Shown: positions 8,787 to 19,894 of the stretch, in pieces
Position numbering within the stretch: the stretch's first letter is position 1
How the letters are laid out: each line of letters begins with the position of its first letter
Source: Palsa-504 sp963800415
GTDB taxonomy: Bacteria > Actinomycetota > Actinomycetes > Streptosporangiales > Streptosporangiaceae
Reading direction: 5' to 3'
DNA length: 64,000 nt
Assembly (NCBI GenBank): GCA_963800415.1
Contig: CAWDBS010000059.1
Coordinates: forward strand, 58,388 to 122,387
Translations under genes and position numbers: made by a program
Notes under the pieces: model-generated
Database searches by the model: none
Told to the model about the DNA's origin: nothing
The model's input: the letters and a program-made list of their open reading frames with translations, nothing else

Positions 8787-10337
8787 GTGAGGATGACATT
8801 GGATGAGAATCTGGCTAGGCAGGCCGAGCTAGCGCTCGAGCGGCAGGGCGACTACGACTCCCTGTGGTACGAGGGCACGTGGTACACCAGCGGGCAGCTC
8901 GCCGACCGCGCGGCCAGGCTCGCGGCCGGGCTGACCGGCCTGGGCGTCCGTCCCGGCGACCGGCTGCTCGTGCTGATGGCGAACTGCCCAGAGGTCCTGA
9001 TCACCTACACCGCGGCCTGGCGGGCCGGCGCGGTGGTCACCCCGCTGCTCTTCCTGGTCAGCGAGGAGGAGCTGCGGCACGCGCTGAACGATTCCGGCGC
9101 GGTCGGCATCGTCACCACGGTGGAGTTCCTGCCGAAGGTCTCCGCCGCCCTCGGCGGCGCGCCCGGGGTTCGGTTCGTGCTGGTCCCCGGGGCGCCGGCG
9201 ACCGCGCCGGCCGCTCCCGGGGTTCCGGTGCTCGACTTGGACCAGGTGGCCTCGGCCGAGCCGGGGCCGGTCGCCGGCCGGTCGGGCACCGACCTGGCCG
9301 CGCTGCTGTACACCGGCGGCACGACTGGCCGGTCGAAGGGCGTCCCGCTCACCCACGCGGGCCTGTACTGGTGTGGCTCGGCCGCCCACGAGCAGTCGGT
9401 CCGCTCCAGCGTGATCAGCTCGGTGCTACCGCTACCCCTCGCGCACGCCTACGGCCTGCTGGTCATCTGCGGCGGCATGCACAGGACCGACCAGACCAAG
9501 ACCATCCTGATGCGCTGGTTCGACCCGGCCGGCTGGGTGAAGCTGGCCGAGGAACACCGGATCCAGAGCAGCGCGCTGGTGCCCTCGATGATCCAGATGC
9601 TGCTGAGCCAGCCGCTCGAGGATGCCGACCTGTCCGAGCTGGTCGCCATCTCGTCCGGGGCCGCGCCGCTGGCCGACGAGGTACGGCGGGAGTTCGAGGC
9701 ACGGGTGCCCACCGCTACCGTCTACGAGGGCTACGGGTGCACCGAGGCGGCGACGTTCATCTCGGCCAATCCGTGGGGCGCGCGCCGGCTCGGCAGCGTC
9801 GGGCTGCCGGTGCCCGGCGTGGAGCTGACCATCCAGGACGACGCGGGTCAGCTGCTGGCGGCGGGCCAGGACGGCGAGATCTGCGTGCGGTCGCCGGGCG
9901 TGATGACCGGTTACTGGCACAGCCAGGACGCCTCGGCGCTGGCGGGCGGCTGGCTGCACACCGGTGATATCGGGCACCTGGACGCCGACGGCTACCTCTA
10001 CGTAGTGGACCGCAAGAAGGACCTGATCCTGCGCGGCGGCTTCAACGTGTTTCCGCGCGACATCGAGGACGTGCTGGTTGGCCACCCGGCGGTGGCGCAG
10101 GCCGGGGTGGTGGGGCGGCCGGACAAGCGGCTCGGCGAGGAGGTCGTCGCGTTCGTGTCGCTGCGCCCGGGCGCGGAGGTCACCGCCGACGAGCTCATCG
10201 AGCACGCCAAACGGCACCTGGCCGCCAACAAGTACCCGCGGGAGATCACGATCGTGCCCGTCGTGCCGCTCACCAGCGTGGGCAAGCTCGACCGGAAGAA
10301 GCTGCGGCAGTGGATCGCCGACGGGAACTCAGCTTAG
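8787..10337 (+). CDS. AMP-dependent acyl-CoA synthetase/ligase
   Basis: Activates a carboxylic or fatty acid to its CoA thioester through an acyl-adenylate. The ANL-family motifs are all present: the P-loop-like LLYTGGTTGRSKGVPLTH, the A5 motif VYEGYGCTEAA, the hinge WLHTGDIGHLDADGYLYVVD with RKKDLILRGG, and the catalytic Lys of the A10 motif in SVGKLDRKKL. Length (516 aa) is normal. The start is GTG 8787 or ATG 8793 with no strong ribosome binding site for either. It is divergent from the acyl-CoA dehydrogenase, suggesting one catabolic module. The 3' end overlaps the convergent fumarylacetoacetase frame by 68 bases. Confidence 0.92.
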   Translation: MRMTLDENLARQAELALERQGDYDSLWYEGTWYTSGQLADRAARLAAGLTGLGVRPGDRLLVLMANCPEVLITYTAAWRAGAVVTPLLFLVSEEELRHALNDSGAVGIVTTVEFLPKVSAALGGAPGVRFVLVPGAPATAPAAPGVPVLDLDQVASAEPGPVAGRSGTDLAALLYTGGTTGRSKGVPLTHAGLYWCGSAAHEQSVRSSVISSVLPLPLAHAYGLLVICGGMHRTDQTKTILMRWFDPAGWVKLAEEHRIQSSALVPSMIQMLLSQPLEDADLSELVAISSGAAPLADEVRREFEARVPTATVYEGYGCTEAATFISANPWGARRLGSVGLPVPGVELTIQDDAGQLLAAGQDGEICVRSPGVMTGYWHSQDASALAGGWLHTGDIGHLDADGYLYVVDRKKDLILRGGFNVFPRDIEDVLVGHPAVAQAGVVGRPDKRLGEEVVAFVSLRPGAEVTADELIEHAKRHLAANKYPREITIVPVVPLTSVGKLDRKKLRQWIADGNSA

Positions 10338-11543
10338 GGCTTCCGAGGTCTCTGGGGTCTCTGGGGTCTCTGGGGCTCGGCCGGATCTGGCCGGTGACTT
10401 CGCCGAAGCCGATCCGGGCGCCGTCGGCCCCGGGCGCGGTGGCGCTGATCGCAACCTCGTCGCCGTCCTCCAGGTAGCTGCGCACCGACCCGTCGGCCAG
10501 CGTGAGCGGCTCGGCGCCGCCCCAGCTCAGCTCGAGCAGGCAGCCACGCTGGTCCCGGTCCGGGCCGCTGACCGTGCCCGAGGCGAACAGGTCTCCGGTG
10601 CGGGTCGAGGCACCGTTCACGGTCATATGAGCCAGCATCTGCGCGGCCGTCCAGTACGTGGCGGCGAACGGCGGGCGCGCCACCAGATGCCCGTTCAGCC
10701 GCACCTCGAGCGCGAGGTCCAGCCCCCACTTATCGGTGTCGGCCAGGTAGGGCAGCGGTTCCGGGTCACGCGGCGGCGGGCTGACCCGGGCGTGCTGCAG
10801 CGCGTCGAGCGGCACGACCCACGGCGAGATCGACGTGGCGAACGACTTGGCCAGGAACGGGCCGAGCGGCCGGGATTCCCAGGCCTGCAGGTCGCGGGAA
10901 GACCAGTCGTTGAGCAGGAACAGGCCGAACACACGCTCGGCGAACCCGCTCACCGGCACCGGCCCGGAGGAGCCCACGCCGATCACGAAGCCGACCTCGG
11001 CCTCGAAATCGAGCCGGCGGGACGGCCCGAAGGTCGGGGCGTCCGCTGCCGGATGCCGGCCTGGGCGCTGGCCTTGCGGGCGGGTGACCGGGGTGCCAGA
11101 TAGCACGATGGTGCCCGACCGGCCGTGATAGCCGATGGGCATGTGCTTCCAGTTCGGCGTGAGCGGCTCGCCGTCGGGCCGGAATATCCGCCCGGCGTTG
11201 GCCGCGTGGTACTCGTTGCCGAAGAAGTCCACGTAGTCCCCCGCCGCGAACGGCAGGTGCAGGTTCACCGCGGACAGCGGGCGCAGCGCAGCCTCGACCG
11301 TACCGCGGTGCCGTTCGTCCGTGAGCAGTTCGGTGATCTGCGCCCGGACCTCGGTCCACCGGGCTCGTCCCTGCGCCATGAAGGCGTTCAGCGACGGCTC
11401 GGCGAACACCTGGTCATCCAGCACCGGGGCGAGGTCCAGCACCGAGTCACCGATGCGGACCCCGACCCGGGGAGGCTGCCCGCCGGCGCCGGCGAACACG
11501 CCGTAGGGCAGGTTGGCTATCCCGAACAGTGAGTCCTGCCAGG

Positions 11544-11547
<4 letters not shown>
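10270..11547 (-). CDS. fahA: Fumarylacetoacetase
   Basis: Hydrolyses fumarylacetoacetate to fumarate and acetoacetate, the last step of tyrosine/homogentisate catabolism. The SH3-like N-terminal domain is followed by the catalytic domain with VDFFGNEYHAANAGRIFRP, PIGYHGRSGTIVLSG, LDFEAEVGFVIG (metal Glu residues), FLLNDWSSRDLQAWE (metal Asp, catalytic region) and FASGTVSGP. Family homology ends at about EVTGQIRPS; the last 30 residues (PRDPRDPRDL onward) come from a short tandem repeat and antisense of the acyl-CoA ligase, so the native stop seems to have been lost. Its ATG overlaps the citrate synthase stop (ATGA), indicating translational coupling. Confidence 0.9.
10345..10377. repeat. Short tandem repeat TCTCTGGGG at convergent gene ends
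   Basis: Three consecutive copies of a 9- to 10-base unit (GGTCTCTGGG) lie just past the acyl-CoA ligase stop. On the other strand they encode the PRDPRDPRD tail of the fumarylacetoacetase frame. Slippage here could explain the extended reading frame. Confidence 0.7.
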
Positions 11548-12827
<1,280 letters not shown>

Positions 12828-12896
12828 GTCTAGACCATAGGACGTCTGGCTGGGTGCTTGACAGACCCACCCATCACATGTCTCAGCTTGTGACCG

Positions 12897-13664
12897 TCAG
12901 CCGAGTTGGACAGACCGTTTGGCCAGGCCGCCCCAGAACCCCTCGATCACCGGGCGCTGCCCGGTCAAGATCGTTCTCACCCGCGCCGAGCGTGACGAAC
13001 AGCGGCGCGAAGTGCTCGGTGCGCGGGTGCGCGGTACGGGCGGCCGGGGCCTTGTGCTGGAAGTCGAGCAGCGCGTCCACGTCGCCGGCGTTGCAGGGTC
13101 CGCCGCCCCCAGTCGTCGAAATCGCGGGACCACTCCGGCACCGGGCCCTCGAACACGAACTCCCGCAGGTTATGCGTGAAGAACCCGCTGCCCACGATCA
13201 GGACGCCCTCGTCGCGCAGCGGGGCGAGCTTGCGGCCCAGGTCCATCAGCCTGGCGCGGGTCCAGGCTCGGCATGGACAGCTGGATCACCGGCACGTCGG
13301 CGCCCGGGTACATCTCCACCAGCGGCACGTACGCGCCGTGGTCCAGGCCGCGGTCGGGGTGCTCGTGCACCTGGCCGCCGAGCAGCTTGCGTACCGATTC
13401 GGCCAGCGCGGGGGCGCCCGGCGCCGGGTAGGTGACCTCGTAGTAGTGCTTGGGGAAGCCCCAGAAGTCGTAGTACAGCGGGACCGTGCGGGTCGCGCTC
13501 ACCGAGACCGGCGCGTTCTCCCAGTGCGCCGACACGACCAGGATCGACTCCGGCCGCGGCAGCGCTTGCGCCCAGGCCGCCAGCTCCCCCGGCCAGATGG
13601 GGTCGTCGGCCAGCGGGGGCGCGCCGTGGCTCAGGTACACCGCCGGCATCCGGCTACTGCTCAT
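12897..13664 (-). pseudogene. LigB-type extradiol dioxygenase (DODA/YgiD family), broken in three places
   Basis: The family is a class III non-haem Fe/Zn dioxygenase (4,5-DOPA extradiol cleavage in plants, YgiD in bacteria). Frame one gives MPAVYLSHGAPPLADDP with the metal His, VVSAHWE and GLDHGAYVPLVEMYPGADVP with a second His. A +1 change near 13262 leads to LMDLGRKLAPLRDEGVLIVG and FFTHNLREF; another near 13105 leads to DVDALLDFQ and HFAPLFVTLGA (third His); a third near 12955 leads to VIEGFWGGLAKRSVQLG and the stop. Each break is repaired by removing one base, so it may be intact in reality. It lies upstream of gltA-fahA on the same strand. Confidence 0.8.
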
Positions 13665-13765
13665 GGCTTCATGCTAACCACCTGGATGCAGCCAGGCGCC
13701 ACCTGCAGGGCGAGCCGCGCTCTGCACGCGCTCAACTCTGCCTCGGGCTGGGTAGGACAGGACAC

Positions 13766-14790
13766 GTGGATCCAGCGGAGGCACTGCGGCAGATCGCGTT
13801 CGAGCTGGAGCGGAGCGGGGCGCCGACGTACCGTGTCCAGGCCTTCCGCCGGGCCGCCCAGGTGCTCGGCGACCTGCCCGCGGGCGAGCTCGAGCGCCGG
13901 ATCGAGGCGGGCACGCTGCGGGCGCTGAAGGGCATCGGCGACACGACCGCTCAGGTCATCACCGAGGCCGCCCGCGGCGAGCGAGCCCGGTTACCTGGCC
14001 AGGCTGGTCAAGGACCAGCCGCCGTCGGAACGGGACGCCTTGCGGGCGGCGCTGCGCGGCGACTGCCACACGCACTCGGACTGGTCCGACGGCGGCAGCC
14101 CGCCGCGGGAGATGGCCGAGGCGGCCCGCGAGCTCGGGCACGAGTGGATCGCGCTGACCGACCACTCGCCCCGGCTGACCGTGGCCGGCGGGCTGTCCGC
14201 CGAGCGGCTGCGGGCCCAGATCAAGCTGGTCGGGCAGCTGAACGAGGAGCTGGCGCCGTTCCGCATCCTGACCGGGATCGAGGTCGACATCCTCGAGGAC
14301 GGCTCGCTCGACCAGCGCGAGGACCTGCTCCGCCAGCTCGACGTGGTGGTGGCCAGCGTCCACTCCAAGCTGCGCATGCCGGCCGGGCCGATGACCAGGC
14401 GGATGGTGACCGCGATCCGCAACCCGCACGTGGACGTGCTCGGTCACTGCACCGGGCGGCTGCTCAGTGACCGGGAGGACGGCCGCCGCCGCAGGCCGGA
14501 GTCCGAGTTCGACCCCGAAAGCGGTGTTCGGCGCCTGCCTGGAGGCGGGCGTGGCGGTCGAGATCAACTGCCGGCCGGAGCGCCGAGGACCCGCCGGACC
14601 GGCTGCTGCGGCTGGCCGCCGACATCGGCTGCCGGTTCGCCATCGACACCGACGCGCACGCGCCGGGCCAGCTGGACTGGCTGGGCAACGGCACCGTCCG
14701 GGCGGAGCAGGCCGGCATCACCGCGGACCGGGTGATCAACACGCGCGGGGCCGATGAGGTCACCTCGGTGCGGTCCCGGGAGCTAGCTGC
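13766..14790 (+). pseudogene. PHP-domain protein with PolX-like helix-hairpin-helix N-terminus, three frame changes
   Basis: The PHP domain is a metal-dependent phosphoesterase. The N-terminus (DPAEALRQIAFELERSGAPT...LKGIGDTTAQVITEAA) resembles the DNA-binding HhH part of PolX-type polymerases, without the nucleotidyltransferase. After a +1 change near 13983 comes the PHP core: GDCHTHSDWSDGGSP (HxH), WIALTDHSPR, TGIEVDIL and VVASVHSKL. Two more +1 changes (about 14510 and 14585) are needed to read VAVEINCRPERR and FAIDTDAHAPGQLDWLGNG. The order of motifs is correct throughout, so a single gene is certain; its integrity is not. The 3' end is uncertain by a few tens of bases. Confidence 0.75.
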
Positions 14791-16484
14791 TGATCAGCCA
14801 GGCGGTGGTGTCCGCGGGCAGCTGGCTGCCCTCGACCGGGGCGCTGGCGAGGATGACGGTGCCGCCCGGCAGCGGGACGGGCCCGGGCCCGAAGTTGGTC
14901 ACGCAACGCCAGCCCCCCGGGCGGGCGAAGTGCAGCACCTGGCCGTTGGTGCTCGGCATCCACTCCATGCTCTCCGCGGTCTGCAGCCGGCGCCGCCAGT
15001 GCAGGGCGTTGCGGTAGAGCGACAGGGTCGAGGCCGGATCCGGCTCCTGGGCCTCGACGCTGAGCGGGCCGAACCAGGCCGGCTGCGGCAGGTGGGCGGC
15101 ACCGGCCCCGAACCCGAACGACGGCCCGCCGGCCGTCCACGGCAGCGGGACCCGGCAGCCGTCGCGGCCCTTCTCCGCGCCCCGCGAGCGCGCGTAGCTG
15201 GGGTCCTGGACCAGCTCGAAGGGGATATCGGGGACCTCGTGCAGGCCCAGTTCCTCGCCCTGGTACAGGTACGCGGAGCCGGGCAGGGCCAGCATCAGCA
15301 GGATCGCGGCCCGGGCCCGCCGCAGGCCCAGGCCGCGATCCAGTCTCGGAGAGGTACCGCCGCTCAGCAGCCATTCCCTGGCGGTCTGGTGGCCGCGGCG
15401 GTCCTCAGGCGGGAGTCCGTAGCGGGTCGCGTGCCGCACCACGTCGTGGTTGGACAGCACCCACGTCGTGGACGATCCCTGCCGCTGTGCGTCGGAGAGG
15501 TTGTCGGTGATGACCCGCAGGAACTCTCCGGCGTTCCAGTTCGCTTCGAGCAGGTCGAAGTTGAAAGCCTGTCCCAGCCCGTCCGGGCTGGCGTACTTCG
15601 GCCGCCGGGAGGGGTGCACCCAGGCCTCGGCCACCGCCGGCCCGCGGCGGATCGTATTCGTTGAAGACCTGCCGCCATTCGGCGTAGATGTCGTGCACCT
15701 CGTCCCGGTCCCACAGCGGGTGCGTGCCGGGCGGCAGTGACCCGTCGGTGATGTCCCCCCCGACGGGCAGCGACGCGAGCGGCTCGGCCAGGTTCTTGGC
15801 CAGGCCGTGCGCCACGTCGACGCGGAACCCGTCGACCCCGCGGTCGGACCAGAACCGCAGGGTCTTGAGGAAGTCGTCGTGGACCTCGCGGTTTTCCCAG
15901 TTCAGGTCCGGCTGCTCCGGGGTGAACAGGTGCAGGTACCACTGCCCGTCAGGCACGCGGGTCCAGACCGGGCCGCCGAACATGGAGGCCCAGTCCGAGG
16001 GCGGCTGCGCTCCGTCCGGGCCCAGCCCGTCGCGGAAGATGTACCGGTTCCTGGCCGGCGATCCCTTCGGGGAAGCCAGCGCCTCGCGGAACCAGGCGTG
16101 CCGGTTGGAGGTGTGGTTCGGGACGATGTCGACGATGACCCTGATCCGTCGCGCGTGCAGCCTGGCGGTCATCTCGTCGAAGTCGTCGAGCGTGCCGACC
16201 CGCGGGTCCACGTCGCGGTAGTCGTCGACGTCGTAGCCGCCGTCGGCCAGGGCCGAGGGGTAGAACGGGCTCAGCCAGACCGCGTCGATGCCCAGCGCGG
16301 CCAGGTACGGGACCCGCGAGATGACACCCTGGAGGTCGCCGAGGCCGTTCCCGTCGGAGTCGGCGAAGCTGCGCGGGTAGATCTGGTACACCACCGCCTG
16401 CCGCCACCAGTCGGTGTCGGCAGGGCGGCCCAGGTCGCTGACCCGGGGTGTGGTGCTGGCGGACCGCATCAGGCGGATCTCCAA
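14783..16484 (-). CDS. Glycoside hydrolase family 13 alpha-glucosidase, one +1 frame change
   Basis: Cytoplasmic alpha-glucosidase/oligo-1,6-glucosidase type, which would cleave imported alpha-glucosides. The first frame (to about 15640) reads WWRQAVVYQIYPRSFADSDG, VDIVPNHTS, GVDGFRVDVAHGL (catalytic nucleophile Asp). The second frame continues VAEAWV (acid/base Glu), VLSNHDVVRHATRYG (transition-state Asp) and GSAYLYQGEELGL. Removing one G near 15640 joins the frames exactly. Total about 566 aa, normal for the family. It is the last gene of an operon with two sugar-ABC permeases and a binding protein, so its substrate is probably what they import. Confidence 0.88.
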
Positions 16485-16525
16485 GGTGAGGATCGTCGGT
16501 GTCTGCTAGGTGATCTCGGTGCCCG

Positions 16526-17419
16526 CTACTTGATGGAGCCGCGCATGATGCCGCTGACGACCCAGCGCTGGGCGATGAGGAAGGCGACCAGGGTCGGGAG
16601 CAAGGCCATGAGGTAGGACGCGAAGGCCACGTTATAGTCGGTGGTGAACTGGTTCTGGAACAGGTACTGGACGACCGGGAGGGTCTGCCACTTCGGGTTC
16701 GCCGTGATCAGCTGCGGCATCATGAAGTCGTTCCAGGACTGCAGGAAGGCGAAGATGCCGACGGTGGCGGCCATCGGCGTCAGCAGCGGCAGCACGACCT
16801 TCCGGAAGGTCTGCAAGGTGGTGCAGCCGTCCAGCCGCGCGCTCTCCTCCAGCTCGACCGGGATGGACCGGATGAAGGCGGAGAAGAGCAGCACGTTGAA
16901 GGCCAGCTGGAACATGATGTGCAGGATCGCGACGCCGAACGGGTTACCGAGGCCGATCGAGGCGAGGAGCTTGACCTGCGGCAGCGCGACGACAGGGAAC
17001 GGAATGAACATGGCGGCCAGCAGGTAGACGAACGTCGCGCGGAACTGCCAGTGGTGCCAGTTACGCACGATCGCCCACGCCGCGACCGAACTCACCAGGA
17101 TTTCCCCGGTCACGGCGATCACCGTGATCAGCATGCTCATCGAGAACGCCAGCGGGGTATTGGTCAGGTCCCAGGCGGCTCGGAAGTTCCCCCAGTGAAT
17201 CGGCCAGGGGAAGTTGAAGCCGGTGCCCGTGCCGGTCTGGGCCGGTGACTTCAGCGCCATGGCGATGGCGAAGTACAGCGGGATGACGATGGTCAGGGAG
17301 CAGACCGCGATGATGATCGTCAGCCCCCAGTTGACCCGGCCGCCCTCAGGTATGGGGCGTGGCCGGCGTGTTCGGGTCCGCGGCGCGGCGACGGCTGGGG
17401 TGCTTACCTCGGTAGCCAT
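16526..17419 (-). CDS. Carbohydrate ABC transporter permease (MalG type)
   Basis: Inner-membrane half-channel with six predicted membrane segments (first LTIIIAVCSLTIVIPLYFAI; last YLMALLPTLVAFLIAQRWVV). The cytoplasmic EAA loop reads ELEESARLDGCTTLQTFRKVVLPLL, the docking site for the ATPase. Length 297 aa is typical. It abuts the MalF-type gene without a gap. No ATPase gene is in the cluster, as is usual in actinomycetes where a shared MsiK-type ATPase serves many importers. Confidence 0.93.
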   Translation of the reverse strand: MATEVSTPAVAAPRTRTRRPRPIPEGGRVNWGLTIIIAVCSLTIVIPLYFAIAMALKSPAQTGTGTGFNFPWPIHWGNFRAAWDLTNTPLAFSMSMLITVIAVTGEILVSSVAAWAIVRNWHHWQFRATFVYLLAAMFIPFPVVALPQVKLLASIGLGNPFGVAILHIMFQLAFNVLLFSAFIRSIPVELEESARLDGCTTLQTFRKVVLPLLTPMAATVGIFAFLQSWNDFMMPQLITANPKWQTLPVVQYLFQNQFTTDYNVAFASYLMALLPTLVAFLIAQRWVVSGIMRGSIK

Positions 17420-18364
17420 TTACAGAGCCCCTCCCCGGCGCCGGATCACGCCTAGCTGGAAGATCGCGAAGAACAGCGTGATGAAGAAGAAGATGACGGC
17501 GTTGGCCATCTGGTAGGCGTAGTCGCCGTTGAAGAAGCCGCTGAAGATCGTCATCGCCACGCTCGTGGTCGCGGTGCCGGGGCCGCCGTTGGTCAGGCCG
17601 ACGCATATGTCGTACACGTTGAGGAAGTTCTTGAACGTCAGGATGGTGTTAATGACGAAGAACGGGAAGAGCAGCGGGAAGGTCATGCGCTGGAACTTCT
17701 TCCACGCGGTCGCCCCGTCGATCGAGGCGGCTTCGTACACCTCCGTCGGGATGGAAACCAGCCCGGCCAGGAAGATGATGAGCGCGCCCGGGATGGCCAC
17801 CCAGGACGCGACCAGGACGATGCCGATCCAGGCGGTGTGCTGGTTGGCCAGGATGCTGGTCTCCAGCGGGACGAAATGGATCGCCGACGCGATGATCGGG
17901 ACAGAATTGGAGAGGATGAAGGTGAAAACGTAGGATATGACCAGGCCGGAGATGACCATGGGCATGAAGAAAACCGTGCGGAATCCGGCCCGCCATTTGA
18001 TCTTGGCGTTCAGCGCGAGCGCCAGGGCCATGGCGACCACGTTGGTCACGACGCACGCCACGACCGCGAATAGCAGCGTGAACCCGTAGGAGTCCCGGAT
18101 GGTCGGGTCGCTGAACGCGGCCTGGTAATTGGCGAGCCCGACGAAGTGCCAGGTTCCGTACCCGACGTAGTTCGTGAAGCTCCAGAAAAATCCCTGGACC
18201 GCAGGGTAAATGATGAAGAAGGTGAACAGGACGATCGCTGGGATGATCATGAAAAGGTACGTCGGCGCCACGGGGAAGAAGAGTTTCTTCACCTTACCGA
18301 GTGCGCCTCGCCTGGGACGGGCTGCGGTCCTGGTCTGCTGGGAGGGAAGTGCGGTCGCGGTCAT
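17420..18364 (-). CDS. Carbohydrate ABC transporter permease (MalF type)
   Basis: The 314-aa partner permease, with membrane segments from APTYLFMIIPAIVLFTFFII to AVIFFFITLFFAIFQLGVI. The EAA loop is EVYEAASIDGATAWKKFQRMTFPLL. A basic cytoplasmic N-terminus precedes the first helix. It sits between the binding protein and the MalG-type permease on the same strand and will form the heterodimeric channel with the latter. Confidence 0.93.
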   Translation of the reverse strand: MTATALPSQQTRTAARPRRGALGKVKKLFFPVAPTYLFMIIPAIVLFTFFIIYPAVQGFFWSFTNYVGYGTWHFVGLANYQAAFSDPTIRDSYGFTLLFAVVACVVTNVVAMALALALNAKIKWRAGFRTVFFMPMVISGLVISYVFTFILSNSVPIIASAIHFVPLETSILANQHTAWIGIVLVASWVAIPGALIIFLAGLVSIPTEVYEAASIDGATAWKKFQRMTFPLLFPFFVINTILTFKNFLNVYDICVGLTNGGPGTATTSVAMTIFSGFFNGDYAYQMANAVIFFFITLFFAIFQLGVIRRRGGAL

Positions 18365-18396
18365 GCCTGCCTCCTAGATCCGGTGCTCATGCGGGT

Positions 18397-19755
18397 TCAC
18401 GCCGAGGTCCGTATGGCCAGGCGCTTGAAGGCGCCGTCCATCGACGAGGTGAATCCGCTGACGTTGCCGGTCAGCATCATTTCCTGGATGAAGTTCCCGA
18501 TCGGGATCGTGAGCGGCACGTACGTTCCCGGGCCCTGGTAGAACCGGCCGGAGCTGACGTACTGCTGGAGGCCGGAGACGAGCGGGCTCGTCTGCGGCGG
18601 AGCGTTCTTGAGCGGTGAGAACGCGAGATTGGCCTGGTTGTACGCATTCACGACGCTCGGCTGCATGAGGTAGTTGAGGAACTGGATGGCCGCCGTGCGC
18701 TGCGCGGCCGGCTGCGATCGCGGCAGCCAGACCGCCAGGTCGAGGTTGACCCGGCACTTGGTCTGGGACGCGTCGTCGGTGGCGGGCAGGGCGAAGGTGC
18801 CCATCTTGAGCTTGGGACTGATCGCGAGGACCTGGCCGACGGCCCACGGCCCCTGCATGTACATGCCGGCCTGGCCGTTGGCGAAGGCGAGGTTGCCGTC
18901 GGCGTAGTGCTTGGCGATGGGGTTGTCGTTGAAATACGGCGCCAGGCTGAGCATCTGCTTGCAGGGCGTGGTGAAATCCTTCTCGAACGACACCGACGAG
19001 TTGGGACCGAGGTTGGTGCCTTCGCGAGCGAGCCCCTGGTAGAACGCCGCGACGTCGATCATGCCGCCGGCGGTGTAATCGAACAGGCCCTGCTGGATGG
19101 TCCAGACATCCCCGTAGGTCTGGTAGATCGGCGTGATGCCCGCGGACTTGAACTTCTCGCACACCGCGAGGAATTCGCTCCAGGTCGTCGGAACGGCAGA
19201 GACGCCGACCTTGTCGAACAGGTCCACGTTGTAGATGACGCCCTCGGCGGCCACCGAGAAGGGCAGGATGCTCGTCTCGCCGTGGAACGAGGCGTACTGG
19301 GTGACGAGAGCCTGGATGTTCGGCTGAATGGTCTGGGCCTGCGGCAGGCTGGCCAGGTCGGCCAGCACGCCCCGGGCGACGAAGATGGACGTGGTCAGGT
19401 TGTAGTTGTCGCAGTCGATGGCGGGCGGGTTGCCGCGCACGAACTCCGCGATGAGGCTCGAGGTGAAGTCGTGGGTCACTACCACGTGCGACTGGCTCGC
19501 GTTGAACTTCGCGACCAGGTTGTTGAAGTACGGGACGACCTCGGGCTTGGTTTCCTCGAACACGATTCTGGTGGTCCCGCCTGGCGAGGAGGAACATCCG
19601 GCCACCAGGCCGGGGGCGGCGAGCGCGGCTGTGCCGAGCCCTACCGTCTTCATCATCGTCCGGCGGCTCATGCCCGTCGCGGCGGGTGGCCCGGCCGCGC
19701 TCTGGGTTACCGTCTGCTTCGGTCTTCCTGACCGCGCGTTACTCACTCGCCGCAT
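18397..19755 (-). CDS. ABC sugar-binding lipoprotein
   Basis: Extracellular solute-binding protein family 1. A long N-terminus carries a Tat-like signal (SRRTMMKTVGLGTAALAAPG) ending in a lipobox LVAGC, so the protein is membrane-anchored outside the cell. The mature part has the usual lobes (VVPYFNNLVAKFNASQSHVV; FANGQAGMYMQGPWAVGQVL). Length 452 aa. AAGGGAG five bases before the ATG at 19755 supports that start. First gene of the importer/alpha-glucosidase operon; divergent from the LacI-LacI regulator, which is its likely repressor. Confidence 0.93.
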   Translation of the reverse strand: MRRVSNARSGRPKQTVTQSAAGPPAATGMSRRTMMKTVGLGTAALAAPGLVAGCSSSPGGTTRIVFEETKPEVVPYFNNLVAKFNASQSHVVVTHDFTSSLIAEFVRGNPPAIDCDNYNLTTSIFVARGVLADLASLPQAQTIQPNIQALVTQYASFHGETSILPFSVAAEGVIYNVDLFDKVGVSAVPTTWSEFLAVCEKFKSAGITPIYQTYGDVWTIQQGLFDYTAGGMIDVAAFYQGLAREGTNLGPNSSVSFEKDFTTPCKQMLSLAPYFNDNPIAKHYADGNLAFANGQAGMYMQGPWAVGQVLAISPKLKMGTFALPATDDASQTKCRVNLDLAVWLPRSQPAAQRTAAIQFLNYLMQPSVVNAYNQANLAFSPLKNAPPQTSPLVSGLQQYVSSGRFYQGPGTYVPLTIPIGNFIQEMMLTGNVSGFTSSMDGAFKRLAIRTSA

Positions 19756-19894
19756 GCCGACTCCCTTCGACAGGGAACGTCCTTCTAACCAGGCGCGTTG
19801 GCTCAGCTAGGCTTGGATAGAACGATCAACCAGATTGAAGCGCTGCGGTTATATCCTGTCAAGAGGTGAATTCAGGAAGCAGTACGGTGATTGG

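Noticed and set aside
14732..15664. 310-codon plus-strand open frame after the PHP gene
   Set aside because: Antisense of the GH13 gene; only its first 20 or so codons belong to the PHP protein.
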